NCBI RefSeq assembly: GCF_021049305.1
Contig: NZ_CP088081.1
Coordinates: 3,771,119-3,835,118 of the forward strand
Origin: Ideonella dechloratans
GTDB taxonomy: Bacteria; Pseudomonadota; Gammaproteobacteria; Burkholderiales; Burkholderiaceae_C
Direction: 5' to 3'
Length of the DNA stretch: 64,000 bases
In this document: positions 27,889 to 38,896 of the stretch, piece after piece
Numbering within the stretch: position 1 is the stretch's first letter
How the letters are laid out: every line of letters starts with the position of its first letter
Program-made: the position numbers and the translations under genes
Notes under the pieces: generated by a model
Told to the model about the DNA's origin: nothing
The model's input: the letters and a program-made list of their open reading frames with translations, nothing else
The model's database searches: none

Positions 27889-29585
27889 GCGTTCTCCTGT
27901 TGTTCCGCGCGAGTCATGGATTCTGGTGCGCTCACGCCCAGCACCGCCAGCGCGTTGCGCAGCACGTGGCGCGTGGCCGACAGCAGGGCCAGACGGGCTT
28001 GCGCCAGGGCCTTGTCCTCCACCAGGAAGCGCTCGGCCGCGTAGTAGCTGTGGAAGGCCGAGGCCAGGTCACGCACGTAGAAGGCCACGTCGTGCGGGGC
28101 CAGCGAGGCCGCCGCCGACGTGAGCATCTCGGGGTACTCGGCCAGCTTGAGCATCAGCGCCAGCTCGGCCGGCGCGGTCAGCAGCGTCAGGTCGGCCCCC
28201 TCGGGCGACAGGCCCTGGGTGGCGCCCTGGGCCAGCACCGAGCAGATGCGGGCATGGGCGTACTGGACGTAGAACACCGGGTTCTCGTCGTTCTGCTTGA
28301 GCGCCAGGTCGATGTCGAAGGTGAACTCGGTGTCGGCCTTGCGGCTGATCAGGAAGAAGCGCACCGCGTCGCGGCTGGTCCAGTCGATCAGGTCGCGCAG
28401 CGTGACGTAGCTGCCCGCGCGCTTGCTGATCTTGACCTCGGCGCCGTTGCGCATCACCCGCACCATGGTGTTGAGCACGTAGTCGGGGTAGCCCTGGGGG
28501 ATGCCCAGACCCACGCCCTGCAGGCCGGCGCGCACCCGGGCGATGGTGCCGTGGTGGTCGGTGCCCTGGCAGTTGATGACCTTGGTGAAGCCGCGCTCCC
28601 ACTTGGCGATGTGGTAGGCCACGTCCGGCACGAAATAGGTGTAGGAGCCGTCGGACTTGCGCATCACGCGGTCCTTGTCGTCCCCGTAGTCGGTGGAGCG
28701 CAGCCACAGCGCGCCGTCCTGTTCGTAGGTCTTGCCGGCGTCGACCAGGGCCTTGACGGTCTTCTCGACCCGGCCGCTGGTGTAGAGGCTGGACTCGAGG
28801 TAGTAGTTGTCGAACTGCACGCTGAAGGCCTGCAGGTCCAGGTCCTGCTCGTGACGCAGGTAGGCCACGGCGAACTGGCGGATGCCGTCCAGATCGTCCG
28901 GATCACCCGAGGCAGTGAACTCGCGGTCGTCGGCCTTGACCGTCTTCTTGGCCAAAAAATCGGCGGCGATGTCGGCAATGTAGTCGCCGTTGTAGGCACT
29001 TTCGGGCCAACCGGCGTCACCGGGCTTGAGGCCCTTGATGCGGCACTGGGTGGAATTGGCCAGGGTGGCGATCTGCACGCCCGCGTCGTTGTAATAGAAC
29101 TCGCGGGTGACGTCCCAGCCCTGGGTCTGGAACAGGTGGCACAGGCTGTCGCCCAGCGCGCCCTGGCGGGCATGGCCCACGTGCAGCGGGCCGGTGGGGT
29201 TGGCCGAGACGAACTCCACCATCAGCTTCTGACCGTTGGCCGGCTGACGGCCGAAGGCGTCGGGGGCCGCCAGCACCTCGGCCACCACGGCCTGCTTGGC
29301 CGCCGGCGCGAGGCGCAGGTTGATGAAGCCGGGGCCGGCGATCTCGAGCGACGACACCCAGCGCTCGAACGCGGGCTGAGCCTTGAGCGCGGCCACCAGC
29401 TGCTCGGCCACGGCGCGGGGGTTGGAACGCAGCGGCTTGGCCAGCTGCATCGCCACGGTGATGGCCAGGTCGCCATGGGCGGCCTGCTTGGGCGATTCGA
29501 ATTGGGGGGTGAGGGCGGCGTCAGGGGCCAGCTGCGCGACCGCAGCGGCCAGCGCGCGCTGGAGCTCTGCCTTGGCTTGGATCAT
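27885..29585 (-). CDS. argS: Arginyl-tRNA synthetase
   Basis: A 566-residue class I synthetase. The N-terminal Add-1 domain recognises the tRNA D-loop; the HIGH motif appears as [17 protein letters not shown]; the KMSKS-like loop is [17 protein letters not shown]; the C-terminal anticodon domain ends the protein with DALY-type helices. It charges tRNA Arg with arginine. It is first in a leftward run with the SPOR and dsbA genes. Confidence 0.97.
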   Translation of the reverse strand: MIQAKAELQRALAAAVAQLAPDAALTPQFESPKQAAHGDLAITVAMQLAKPLRSNPRAVAEQLVAALKAQPAFERWVSSLEIAGPGFINLRLAPAAKQAVVAEVLAAPDAFGRQPANGQKLMVEFVSANPTGPLHVGHARQGALGDSLCHLFQTQGWDVTREFYYNDAGVQIATLANSTQCRIKGLKPGDAGWPESAYNGDYIADIAADFLAKKTVKADDREFTASGDPDDLDGIRQFAVAYLRHEQDLDLQAFSVQFDNYYLESSLYTSGRVEKTVKALVDAGKTYEQDGALWLRSTDYGDDKDRVMRKSDGSYTYFVPDVAYHIAKWERGFTKVINCQGTDHHGTIARVRAGLQGVGLGIPQGYPDYVLNTMVRVMRNGAEVKISKRAGSYVTLRDLIDWTSRDAVRFFLISRKADTEFTFDIDLALKQNDENPVFYVQYAHARICSVLAQGATQGLSPEGADLTLLTAPAELALMLKLAEYPEMLTSAAASLAPHDVAFYVRDLASAFHSYYAAERFLVEDKALAQARLALLSATRHVLRNALAVLGVSAPESMTRAEQQENA

Positions 29586-29709
29586 GGGCGGATTCTAAGG
29601 TTGCGCCTGTCGAAAAGCCGGGCGGGGACCGCTCTGTTCCATTGCTGGCCCGATCCGAGTGCTGGCACATTAGATGTTCCTGCATGACGCTCCGCCCGGG
29701 CGCGCGCCC

Positions 29710-31107
<1,398 letters not shown>

Positions 31108-31246
31108 ACCGAGCATCCCCAGGCCGGCTGAGGCGCCTCCCCCACAGGAGGGTCAACGGGACGGGGCCTGCCGCGTTGAAATGGTCAGGACGGTGTCATG
31201 CAGTTGCGGCACTGTCCGACCCACCACTCCCAAAGCAGAGGACTTC

Positions 31247-31594
31247 ATGAAGCACTTCATCCTGGCTGCCGCCCTGACTTGCGTCGCTGGTCTGGCCATG
31301 GCACAAACCTCGGCCGCTCCGGCCGCCTCCGCCGCTTCCGCCCCCAAGGCCAAGACGGCCCAGCAGAGCAAGATGGCCGCCTGCAACGAGCAGGCCGCGG
31401 ACAAGAAGGGCGCCGAGCGCAAGGCCTTCATGAAGGAATGCCTGAGCGCCAAGGCACCGGCGGCGGCGGCCTCCGGTTCGGCCAAGACGGCCCAGCAGGA
31501 AAAGATGAAGACCTGCAACGCCGACGCCAAGGCCAAGAACCTGGCCGGCGCCGAGCGCAAGGCCTTCATGAAGGAATGCCTGAGCGCCAAGTGA
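31247..31594 (+). CDS. PsiF-repeat periplasmic protein
   Basis: A 115-residue exported protein starting after AGAGGA, with a signal peptide ending at AMAQ. The mature part holds two copies of the PsiF repeat, each with a TAQQxKM...CN...GAERKAFMKECLSAK pattern and two Cys. E. coli psiF responds to phosphate starvation, but the function is unknown. The two repeats share the same 12-residue end, as in other two-repeat family members. A strong hairpin terminator follows. Confidence 0.88.
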   Translation: MKHFILAAALTCVAGLAMAQTSAAPAASAASAPKAKTAQQSKMAACNEQAADKKGAERKAFMKECLSAKAPAAAASGSAKTAQQEKMKTCNADAKAKNLAGAERKAFMKECLSAK

Positions 31595-31618
31595 GGCGTT
31601 GACGGCGCCTGAACGACC

Positions 31619-31645
31619 AAGCCCGGCCGAAGCCGGGCTTTTTTC
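31619..31645 (+). terminator. Rho-independent terminator after the PsiF gene
   Basis: AGCCCGGC, loop CGAA, GCCGGGCT, then a run of six T. It lies 25 bp past the stop codon and is a strong intrinsic terminator for rightward transcription. Confidence 0.9.
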
Positions 31646-31682
31646 ATCGCGGCCCCCGAAGCACCGGCGGCCCAGCGCACGC

Positions 31683-31955
31683 TCACTTCTTCTGCTGCTC
31701 CAGCAGCTTGGCGTAGTCGGCCGACACCTTCTCGAGAAAGGCCACCGCCGCCTGTTGCTGCTCCGCCTGGAACTGCACCAGCTTCTCGAACTGGTCAGCC
31801 GCCATCGCGAAGGGGGCCCCGGCGGGCCGCATGGAGTTGAGCAGGGTCTGCTGGGACTTCAGCACCATGGCCCAGGCGTCCTGCGCCTGCCGTGCGGCCG
31901 CGCGGGATTGCTCCCACAGCGTCTTGGCCATTTCCATCTGAACCTTGTCCATCAT
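31683..31955 (-). CDS. Small helical phasin-like protein
   Basis: A 90-residue, almost wholly helical protein. Its pattern of Gln, Ala, Glu and aromatic residues (FEKLVQFQAEQQQAAVAFLEKVSADYAKLLE) resembles phasin-type proteins that coat polyhydroxyalkanoate granules, though it is shorter than classical PhaP. There is no signal peptide or membrane helix. Two adjacent ATG codons (31955, 31952) are possible starts. It lies opposite the PsiF terminator. The family call is tentative. Confidence 0.65.
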   Translation of the reverse strand: MMDKVQMEMAKTLWEQSRAAARQAQDAWAMVLKSQQTLLNSMRPAGAPFAMAADQFEKLVQFQAEQQQAAVAFLEKVSADYAKLLEQQKK

Positions 31956-32050
31956 TGGCGTCTCCTTGCAGACCTGCGGCACATGCCAGCCCCAGGCTAG
32001 CAGGCCGGTCGGGTCGACCGCAAGGGGAAAGCGCAAAACAGCGTCCCGGC

Positions 32051-32959
32051 TCAGCGCCCTCCCCAGTAGGCGGCGTCGCCGTAGTTGTGCTTGAGAAAGT
32101 CGATCCACAACCGCACCCGCAACGCCAGGTGGCGGGCGCTGGGGAAGACGGCGTAAATGCCGTTGGGCGGCGCCGCGAAGTCGTCCAGCACGCTCACCAG
32201 CCGGCCGGCCGCCAGGTCGGCCTGCACCTCCCAGGTGCTGCGCCAGGCAATGCCCAGGCCCTGCAGGCACCACTCGTGCAGCACCTGGCCGTCGCTGCAG
32301 TCCAGCCGGCCGCGCGGGCGCAGGTACTGCACTTCGCCATCGATGCGGAAGGCCCAGCCGCGGGTCTGACTGGCGTCGGAGCTCAGCGTCAGGCATTCGT
32401 GCCGCAGCAGCTCGGACGGATGCTGCGGCTGACCGGCCCGGGCCAGGTAGGCGGGTGCCGCCACACACAGGCGGCGGTTGTCGGCCAGGCGCACGCTGAC
32501 CAGGCGCGAATCCGGCAGGTCACCCACCCGCACCGCGCAGTCCACCGCCTCGTTGACGATGTCCACCACCCGGTCGGACAGGTTCAAGGACAGCGTCACG
32601 TCCGGGTGCTCGGCCAGGAAGGCCGGCACCAGCGGCGCCACATGGCGACGCCCGAAGCCGGCCGGCGCGGTCAGTCGCAAGTGACCACTCGCTTTGACGC
32701 CACCTTCGGACACGCTGGCCTCGGCGTTGTTGAAGTCGGTGATCAGGCGCTGGCAATCCTCCAGAAAGGCGCTGCCCTCGTGCGTGAGGGTGATGCGCCG
32801 GGTGGTCCGGGTCAGCAGCTTGACCCCCAGCCGGGCCTCCAGCGCGTCCATGCGCCGACCGATGATGGCCGGCGCCACGCCTTCGGCCTGGGCGGCCGCG
32901 CTGAGCGAGCCGCGGGTGGCCACGGCCACGAAGGTTTCCATCTGCTTGAGGCGGTCCAT
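32051..32959 (-). CDS. LysR-family transcriptional regulator (divergent from haloacid dehalogenase)
   Basis: A 302-residue LysR regulator from the ATG at 32959. The winged helix-turn-helix is at residues 1-60 (LKQMETFVAVATRGSLSAAAQAEGVAPAIIGRRMDALE), with the effector-binding domain at about 90-295. The start is separated by 92 bp from the divergent dehalogenase gene, the standard LysR layout in which the regulator controls the neighbour and itself. The effector is unknown. Confidence 0.92.
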   Translation of the reverse strand: MDRLKQMETFVAVATRGSLSAAAQAEGVAPAIIGRRMDALEARLGVKLLTRTTRRITLTHEGSAFLEDCQRLITDFNNAEASVSEGGVKASGHLRLTAPAGFGRRHVAPLVPAFLAEHPDVTLSLNLSDRVVDIVNEAVDCAVRVGDLPDSRLVSVRLADNRRLCVAAPAYLARAGQPQHPSELLRHECLTLSSDASQTRGWAFRIDGEVQYLRPRGRLDCSDGQVLHEWCLQGLGIAWRSTWEVQADLAAGRLVSVLDDFAAPPNGIYAVFPSARHLALRVRLWIDFLKHNYGDAAYWGGR

Positions 32960-32974
32960 GGCGGGATGGTCGAC

Positions 32975-32999
32975 GATTCGAACCTTTTTGTCACGAATC
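32975..32999. promoter_or_regulatory. Inverted repeat in LysR/dehalogenase divergent region
   Basis: GATTCG-N13-CGAATC, perfect 6-bp arms, lies 16 bp before the LysR start. It is a candidate LysR binding site on position and symmetry, though the spacing is not the canonical T-N11-A. Confidence 0.4.
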
Positions 33000-33051
33000 A
33001 ATCGACTTTGCGGCTATCAATGTTCTGCCAAGTATCGAATAGATTGGCGAC

Positions 33052-33738
33052 ATGGAAAAGCGCCCCCAGCCCCGTGCCGTGCTCTTCGATGCCTACGGCA
33101 CCCTGTTCGACGTGTACAGCGTCGGGCTGCTGGCCGAGCAGCTGTTTCCGGGCGCGGGCGAACGCCTGGCCCAGCTCTGGCGCGACAAGCAGATCGAATA
33201 CACCCGGCTGGTGTCGATGAGCGGCACCTACCAGCCCTTCTGGACCCTGACCCGCAGTGCCCTGCAGTTCAGCGCCGAGAAGCTGGGCCTGGCGCTGGCG
33301 CCAGAGGCCGAGGACCGGCTGATGAACGAGTACCGGCACCTGTCGGCCTTTCCGGAGAACCGCGAGGTGCTGCAGGCGCTGAAAGCGCGCGGCGTGCGCG
33401 CCGGCATCCTGTCCAACGGCGACCCGGAGATGCTGGCCATCGCGGTGCGCAGCGCCGGCTTCGGCGGCCTGCTGGACCCGGTGCTGAGCGTGCATGAAAC
33501 GCGCCGCTTCAAGACCGACCCGGCCGCCTACCAGGTGGGCCTGGACGCGCTGCAACTGCCCGCCCGCGAGATCCTCTTCGTCTCCAGCAATGGCTGGGAC
33601 GCCGTCGGCGCCACCTGGTTCGGCTTCACCACGCTGTGGGTGAACCGCGCCGGCGGCCCGCTGGAACGGCTGGGCACCGAACCCACGCGCATCGGCCACA
33701 GCCTGCGCGACGTGCTGGACTTCTTTCCCGCGGCCTGA
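33052..33738 (+). CDS. (S)-2-haloacid dehalogenase type II (HAD superfamily)
   Basis: A 228-residue HAD protein with nucleophile Asp13 in LFDAYGTLFD, the cap-domain block SMSGTYQPFW, Ser/Asn of motif II (GILSNGDPEML), motif III Lys in RFKTDPAAYQ and SSNGWDAVGATWFG, matching type II haloacid dehalogenases. These hydrolyse short-chain (S)-2-haloacids to 2-hydroxyacids. It is followed after 54 bp by malate synthase G on the same strand. Many family members are annotated this way without tested activity. Confidence 0.88.
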   Translation: MEKRPQPRAVLFDAYGTLFDVYSVGLLAEQLFPGAGERLAQLWRDKQIEYTRLVSMSGTYQPFWTLTRSALQFSAEKLGLALAPEAEDRLMNEYRHLSAFPENREVLQALKARGVRAGILSNGDPEMLAIAVRSAGFGGLLDPVLSVHETRRFKTDPAAYQVGLDALQLPAREILFVSSNGWDAVGATWFGFTTLWVNRAGGPLERLGTEPTRIGHSLRDVLDFFPAA

Positions 33739-33792
33739 GGCCGCACCCCGTTTCCCTTCCTCTTTCTTCTCTGACCGACCCGAGGTGACGAT

Positions 33793-36009
33793 ATGAACGC
33801 ACGCACCCCCATCCACGGCCTGCAGGTGGCCACCGAACTCTTCCGCTTCGTCGAGGACGAGGTGCTGCCGGGCACCGGCGTGGACACGGCCACCTTCTGG
33901 GCCGGCTTCGACAAGATCGTCGCCGATCTGGCGCCCAAGAACGCCGCCCTGCTGGCCGAGCGCGACCGCATCCAGGCCGAGATGGACGCCTGGCACCGCG
34001 CCCACCCGGGCCCCATCACCGACATGCCGGCCTACCGCGCCTTCCTGGAGAAGATCGGTTACATCGTGCCCGAGCCGGCCAGCGTGAGCGCCACCACCGC
34101 CAATGTGGACGCCGAGCTGGCCGTGCAGGCCGGACCGCAACTGGTGGTGCCCATCCTGAACGCCCGCTACGCGCTGAACGCCGCCAACGCGCGCTGGGGC
34201 AGCCTGTACGACGCGCTGTACGGCACCGACGCCATCCCCGAGACCGACGGCGCCGAGAAGGGCCGCGGCTACAACCCGGTGCGCGGCGCCAAGGTCATCG
34301 CCTTCGCCCGCCAGGTGCTGGACCAGGCCGCGCCGCTGGTCAGCGCCAGCCATGTGGACGCCGCCGGCTACGCCATCGAGGCCGGCCAGCTGGTGGTCAA
34401 GCTGAAGAACGGCACCCACACCGGCCTGGCCAACCCGGCCCAGCTGGTGGGCTACCAGGGCGAGGCCGCCGCGCCCAAGAGCGTGCTGCTGGCACACCAC
34501 GGCCTGCACCTGGACATCCAGATCGACCGCAGCACCCCGATCGGCCAGAGCGATGCCGCCGGCGTGAGCGACATCATCATGGAAGCCGCCCTGTCCACCA
34601 TCCTGGACCTGGAAGACTCCGTCGCCGCGGTGGATGCCGAGGACAAGGTGCTGGCCTACCGCAACTGGCTGGGCATCCAACTGGGCACGCTGACCGAGGA
34701 AGTGAGCAAGGGCGGCAGCACCTTCACCCGCCGCCTGAACGCCGACCGCGTCTACACCGCGCCGAGCGGCCAGGGCACCGTCGCCCTGCACGGCCGCAGC
34801 CTCATGTTCGTGCGCAATGTCGGCCACCTGATGACCAACCCGGCCATCCTGTGGGGCGCCGAGGGCCGCGAGATACCCGAGGGCATCATGGACGCGGTGA
34901 TCACCACCGCCATCGCCATGCACGACCTGCAGCGCCATGGCCAGAACGGCATCACCAACTCGCGCACGGGCTCGGTCTACATCGTCAAGCCCAAGATGCA
35001 CGGCCCGGCCGAAGTGGCCTTCGCCAACGAGCTGTTCGGCCGCGTCGAGCAGCTGCTGGGTCTGCCGCCCAGCACCGTCAAGCTGGGCATCATGGACGAG
35101 GAGCGCCGCACCTCGGTCAACCTGAAGGCCTGCATCGCAGCGGCCGCCAGCCGCGTGGCCTTCATCAACACCGGCTTCCTGGACCGCACCGGCGACGAGA
35201 TGCACACCGCCATGCTGGCCGGCCCGGTGATGCGCAAGGGCGATATCAAGGGCAGCGCCTGGATCGCCGCCTACGAGCGCCGCAACGTGCTGATCGGCCT
35301 GCAGTGCGGCCTGCGCGGCCGCGCCCAGATCGGCAAGGGCATGTGGGCCATGCCCGACCTGATGGCCGAGATGCTCAAGCAGAAGATCGGCCACCCCAAG
35401 GCCGGCGCCAACACCGCCTGGGTGCCCAGCCCCACCGCCGCCACCCTGCACGCGCTGCACTACCACCAGGTCAGCGTGGCCGAGGTGCAGCAGACGCTGG
35501 AAGCCGAGGCCGCCAGCATGGCCACCAGCGGCCTGCACGAGAAGCTGCTGAACGACCTGCTGACCATCCCCGTGGTGGCCCAAGCCACCTGGAGCGCCAC
35601 CGAGCGCCAGCAGGAGATCGACAACAACATCCAGGGCATCCTGGGCTATGTGGTGCGCTGGATCGACCAGGGCGTGGGCTGCTCCAAGGTGCCCGACATC
35701 AACGACATCGGCCTGATGGAAGACCGCGCCACGCTGCGCATCTCCAGCCAGCACGTGGCCAACTGGCTGCACCACGGCGTGGTGAGCGAGGCCCAGGTGC
35801 GCGAGACCTTCGAACGCATGGCCGCCAAGGTGGACCAGCAGAACGCCGGCGACCCGCTGTACCTGCCGATGGCCGGCCACGCCGAGACCAGCTTCGCCTA
35901 CCGCGCGGCGCTGGACCTGGTCTTCAAGGGTCTGGCCCAGCCCAGCGGCTACACCGAGCCGCTGCTGCACGCCTGGCGCCTGAAGGTGAAGGCCGCCCGC
36001 CGCGCCTGA
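33793..36009 (+). CDS. glcB: Malate synthase G
   Basis: A 738-residue malate synthase of the single-chain G type (the A isoform is about 530). It has the family blocks [24 protein letters not shown] and [13 protein letters not shown], catalytic regions, and a C-terminal helical plug. It condenses glyoxylate with acetyl-CoA to malate. The Shine-Dalgarno GAGGTGACG precedes the start. It may form an operon with the dehalogenase gene, linking 2-carbon acids to central metabolism. Confidence 0.97.
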   Translation: MNARTPIHGLQVATELFRFVEDEVLPGTGVDTATFWAGFDKIVADLAPKNAALLAERDRIQAEMDAWHRAHPGPITDMPAYRAFLEKIGYIVPEPASVSATTANVDAELAVQAGPQLVVPILNARYALNAANARWGSLYDALYGTDAIPETDGAEKGRGYNPVRGAKVIAFARQVLDQAAPLVSASHVDAAGYAIEAGQLVVKLKNGTHTGLANPAQLVGYQGEAAAPKSVLLAHHGLHLDIQIDRSTPIGQSDAAGVSDIIMEAALSTILDLEDSVAAVDAEDKVLAYRNWLGIQLGTLTEEVSKGGSTFTRRLNADRVYTAPSGQGTVALHGRSLMFVRNVGHLMTNPAILWGAEGREIPEGIMDAVITTAIAMHDLQRHGQNGITNSRTGSVYIVKPKMHGPAEVAFANELFGRVEQLLGLPPSTVKLGIMDEERRTSVNLKACIAAAASRVAFINTGFLDRTGDEMHTAMLAGPVMRKGDIKGSAWIAAYERRNVLIGLQCGLRGRAQIGKGMWAMPDLMAEMLKQKIGHPKAGANTAWVPSPTAATLHALHYHQVSVAEVQQTLEAEAASMATSGLHEKLLNDLLTIPVVAQATWSATERQQEIDNNIQGILGYVVRWIDQGVGCSKVPDINDIGLMEDRATLRISSQHVANWLHHGVVSEAQVRETFERMAAKVDQQNAGDPLYLPMAGHAETSFAYRAALDLVFKGLAQPSGYTEPLLHAWRLKVKAARRA

Positions 36010-36030
36010 GCCCGCTGCGCTGCCAGACGC

Positions 36031-36058
36031 AGGGCCGCCCCACGGGGCGGCCCTTTTT
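36031..36058 (+). terminator. Rho-independent terminator after glcB
   Basis: AGGGCCGCCC, loop CACG, GGGCGGCCCT, then five T, 21 bp past the glcB stop. Confidence 0.9.
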
Positions 36059-36070
36059 CATGGGCGGACC

Positions 36071-36832
36071 TCAGTGCCCGAACGCGTCCCAGCCGGTCTT
36101 GAGAATCAACAGGCTGACCACGACGATGAACACGCCGCGCACGAAGCCGGCGCCATGGCGCAGGGCCAGGCGGGTGCCCAGCAGGCTGCCGGCCACATTG
36201 GCCGCCGCCAGCAACGCCGCCACCTGCCACCAGATGTGGCCCTTGGTGATGAACAGCGCCAGCGCCGCCGCGTTGGTGGCGGTGTTGAGCAACTTGGCGG
36301 CGGCCGAGGCATTGAGGAAGTCGTAGCCCAGCACGCGCACGAACAGGAACACGAAGAAGCTGCCGGTGCCCGGGCCGAAGAAGCCGTCGTAGAAGCCGAT
36401 GGCCAGGCCGATGGCGCTGGCCGTGAGGGCCTCGGCACGTCCGGCCAGGCGCGGTGCGTGGACCCGGCCCAGATCCTTGCGGACCAGGGTGTAGAGCAGG
36501 ATGGCCGCCAGCACGAAGGGCAGGGCGCGACGCAGGCTCTCGGCGTGCACCAGGGTCAGCGTCCAGGCACCGACCAGACTGCCCAGCAGGGCCGCGCCCA
36601 CCGCCGGCCCCAGGGCGGCCCAGCGCAGCTGCACCCGTCGGGCGAACTGGCCTGCGGCCCAGGCCGTGCCCCAGATGGCCCCGCCCTTGTTGGTGCCCAT
36701 CAGCGTGGCCGGCGGGGCGGCAGGATAGGTGGCGAACAGCGCCGGCACCAGGATCAAGCCGCCACCGCCCACGATGGCATCGACACAACCGGCCAGCCCG
36801 GAGGCGGCCGCCACCAGCAGCAAATCCCACAT
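36071..36832 (-). CDS. TSUP-family membrane transporter (TauE/SafE-like)
   Basis: A 253-residue integral membrane protein with about seven or eight helices. Two repeats carry family marks: CVDAIVGGGGLILVPAL near the N-terminus and GFYDGFFGPGTGSFFVF in the middle. TSUP proteins are implicated in export or uptake of sulfite, sulfoacetate, sulfolactate and other organosulfur anions; the substrate here is unknown. It is convergent with glcB. Confidence 0.9.
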   Translation of the reverse strand: MWDLLLVAAASGLAGCVDAIVGGGGLILVPALFATYPAAPPATLMGTNKGGAIWGTAWAAGQFARRVQLRWAALGPAVGAALLGSLVGAWTLTLVHAESLRRALPFVLAAILLYTLVRKDLGRVHAPRLAGRAEALTASAIGLAIGFYDGFFGPGTGSFFVFLFVRVLGYDFLNASAAAKLLNTATNAAALALFITKGHIWWQVAALLAAANVAGSLLGTRLALRHGAGFVRGVFIVVVSLLILKTGWDAFGH

Positions 36833-36883
36833 CGTCAGGTGCGCAAGCGCGAAACAAAGGCGCTGTGCACGCCGGAAATGAAC

Positions 36884-36911
36884 AAGGGCGCCAGCGGTGG
36901 CTGGCGCCCTT
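36884..36911. terminator. Perfect 12-bp hairpin upstream of the TSUP gene
   Basis: AAGGGCGCCAGC, loop GGTG, GCTGGCGCCCTT. It lies about 190 bp past the end of the leftward GMC oxidoreductase gene and could end that transcript, but only short T-rich sequence follows on the minus strand. Confidence 0.5.
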
Positions 36912-36915
36912 GATT

Positions 36916-36928
36916 GTCACATTGTGAC
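36916..36928. promoter_or_regulatory. 13-bp odd palindrome, candidate operator
   Basis: GTCACA-T-TGTGAC, 84 bp before the TSUP start and next to the hairpin. The rest of the 265-bp gap (36833-37097) holds another 12-bp palindrome, AGTGCATGCACT (37054-37065), and no gene. No regulator is assigned. Confidence 0.3.
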
Positions 36929-37097
36929 GGCCCGGTCAGGTTCCGGTTGTCGGACCTGCCGGATGGGCTGGCTTGAGTTCTGAGTCTCAGCCCAACGGTT
37001 TTTGTCTCCTCGGCCCCCTACAGCAGCGCACCACGCAGGGGCTTATCGCTGAGAGTGCATGCACTTTAATGGCGCGGGGGCTTGAGGCACATCAGGG

Positions 37098-38804
37098 CTA
37101 ACCCCGGTCCTGGCGGATCCAGCCGGCCGCCCGCTCCGCAATCATCAGCGTGGGCGAGTTGGTGTTGCCGCTGGTGATCGAGGGCATCACGCTAGCGTCA
37201 GCCACCCTCAACCCACGCAGGCCGCGCACGCGCAGGCGGCTGTCCACCACGGCCAGCGGATCGTCCGGGCGGCCCATCTTGCAGGTGCCCACCGGATGGA
37301 AGATGGTGGTGCCGATGTCCCCGGCCAGACGCGCCAGATCCTCGTCGCTCTGGTACTGCACGCCGGGCTTGACCTCCCGCGGACGGTAGGGTGCCAGCGA
37401 GGGCATGGCGGCGATGCGGCGGGTCAGGCGCAGCGAGTCGGCCGCGACCTGGCGGTCTTCCTCGGTGCTGAGGTAGTTGGCCAGGATGGACGGCGCGGCC
37501 TCTGGATCGGCCGAGGTGATCTGGATGCGGCCACGGGAGCTCGGGTTGAGGTTGCAGACGCTGGCCGTGAAGGCGTTGAAGCTGTGCAGCGGCTCGCCGA
37601 AGGCCTCCAGCGACAGCGGCTGCACGTGGTACTGCACATTGGGCCAGGCGTAACGTTCCGACGAGCGGGTGAAGGCCCCCAGCTGCGACGGCGCCATGCT
37701 CATCGGGCCGCGGCGGCGCAGCGCATAGTCCAGGCCGATGCGGGCCTTGCCCCACCAGGTCTGGGCCAGGGTGTTGAGCGTGGGCACCCCATCGACCTGG
37801 AAGACCGCGCGGATCTGCAGGTGGTCCTGCAGATTGCCGCCCACGCCGGGCAGCTCGTGCACCGGGGTGATGCCCAGGCCGTGCAGGAAGGCGCCCTCGC
37901 CCACGCCGGAGCGCTGCAGGATGGACGGCGTGCCCACCGCGCCGGCGGCCATCACCACCTCCTGGCGGGCCCGCGCCACCAGCGGCGCACCGCCGCCCAG
38001 CGGCAGCGCCTCCACCCCGGTGACGCGCGGTGCACCGTCGGCATCGGTGTCGATCAGCAGGCGGCTGACGGTGGCACCGGTCCAGACCTGCAGGTTGTCG
38101 CGGTGGTCGCGCAGCAGGGCCGGCTTCAGGAAGGCCTTGGCCGCATTCCAGCGCCAGCCACTGCGCTGGTTGACCTCGAAATAGCCCACGCCCTCGTTGT
38201 TGCCACGGTTGAAGTCCTCGGTGGCCGGAATGCCGGCCTCCTGGGCCGCGGCAGAGAAGGCGTCCAGGATCTTCCAGGACAAGCGCTGACGCTCGACCCG
38301 CCACTCGCCACCGGCGCGCGCGCCCTTGGGATCGAAGCCCGGCGCCGCGTGGTGCTCGCTGGCACCCCGCCAGTGATCTTCATGGGCCAGGAAGGCGGGC
38401 AGGCATTCCTCCCAGCGCCAGGCCGCATCGCCCACCTGCTCGGCCCAGCGGTCGTAGTCGCGCGACTGGCCGCGCATGTAGATCATGCCGTTGATGCTGG
38501 AGCAGCCGCCCAGCACCTTGCCGCGCGGGTAGCGCAGGCGCCGGCCGTTGAGGCCCGGGTCGGCATCGGTCTGGTAGAGCCAGTCGGTGCGCGGGTTGCC
38601 GATGCAGTAGAGATAACCCACCGGGATGTGGATCCAGAGGTAGTCGTCCTTGCCGCCGGCCTCGATCAGCAGCACCCGGCAGGTCGGATCGGCCGACAGC
38701 CGGTTGGCCAGCAGGCAACCTGCGGTGCCCGCACCGACGATGACGACATCGAAATCCTGGACAGGGCCCGGCGTGCGGGCCGTGGAAGCGGTGTTTGATT
38801 TCAA
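37098..38804 (-). CDS. GMC-family oxidoreductase (choline dehydrogenase-like)
   Basis: About 568 residues from a TTG at 38804, preceded by GGAG about 10 bp upstream; a longer reading has no support. It shows the FAD-binding Rossmann start FDVVIVGAGTAGCLLANRLS, GMC signature 1 (YPRGKVLGGCSSINGMIYMRG), signature 2 region AAGAVGTPSILQRSGVG and the C-terminal catalytic His segment FHPVGTCKMG plus SGNTNSPTLMIAERAA. GMC enzymes oxidise alcohols such as choline, glucose or long-chain alcohols. It is divergent from a LysR regulator with a clear LysR box between. Substrate unknown. Confidence 0.93.
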   Translation of the reverse strand: MKSNTASTARTPGPVQDFDVVIVGAGTAGCLLANRLSADPTCRVLLIEAGGKDDYLWIHIPVGYLYCIGNPRTDWLYQTDADPGLNGRRLRYPRGKVLGGCSSINGMIYMRGQSRDYDRWAEQVGDAAWRWEECLPAFLAHEDHWRGASEHHAAPGFDPKGARAGGEWRVERQRLSWKILDAFSAAAQEAGIPATEDFNRGNNEGVGYFEVNQRSGWRWNAAKAFLKPALLRDHRDNLQVWTGATVSRLLIDTDADGAPRVTGVEALPLGGGAPLVARARQEVVMAAGAVGTPSILQRSGVGEGAFLHGLGITPVHELPGVGGNLQDHLQIRAVFQVDGVPTLNTLAQTWWGKARIGLDYALRRRGPMSMAPSQLGAFTRSSERYAWPNVQYHVQPLSLEAFGEPLHSFNAFTASVCNLNPSSRGRIQITSADPEAAPSILANYLSTEEDRQVAADSLRLTRRIAAMPSLAPYRPREVKPGVQYQSDEDLARLAGDIGTTIFHPVGTCKMGRPDDPLAVVDSRLRVRGLRGLRVADASVMPSITSGNTNSPTLMIAERAAGWIRQDRG

Positions 38805-38874
38805 TTTGACTTGTCTCCTGCGGCACACTCTAGGCAAAGTATCCAGGGCTGAGCACACTTCTGCCCCGATTCTC

Positions 38875-38893
38875 ATTTCAATATTCCTGAAAT
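38875..38893. promoter_or_regulatory. LysR-type (T-N11-A) binding site between GMC oxidoreductase and LysR genes
   Basis: ATTTCA-N7-TGAAAT is a perfect dyad containing the T-N11-A core typical of LysR sites. It lies a few bases before the LysR start at 38897 and about 70 bp before the GMC start, so it suits autoregulation and control of the neighbour. Confidence 0.65.
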
Positions 38894-38896
38894 CGC

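Noticed and set aside
29663..29680. TGGCAC before the kinase gene as a sigma-54 promoter
   Set aside because: The -12 GC element is missing at the required spacing.
32998..35970. 990-codon minus-strand frame opposite malate synthase
   Set aside because: No motif, and the plus strand encodes a full-length, well-conserved enzyme.
36950..37090. Possible riboswitch (CTGAGA-like bases, GC-rich hairpins) upstream of the TSUP transporter
   Set aside because: Bases resembling the TPP element do not continue into the second conserved half, and no other known class fits.
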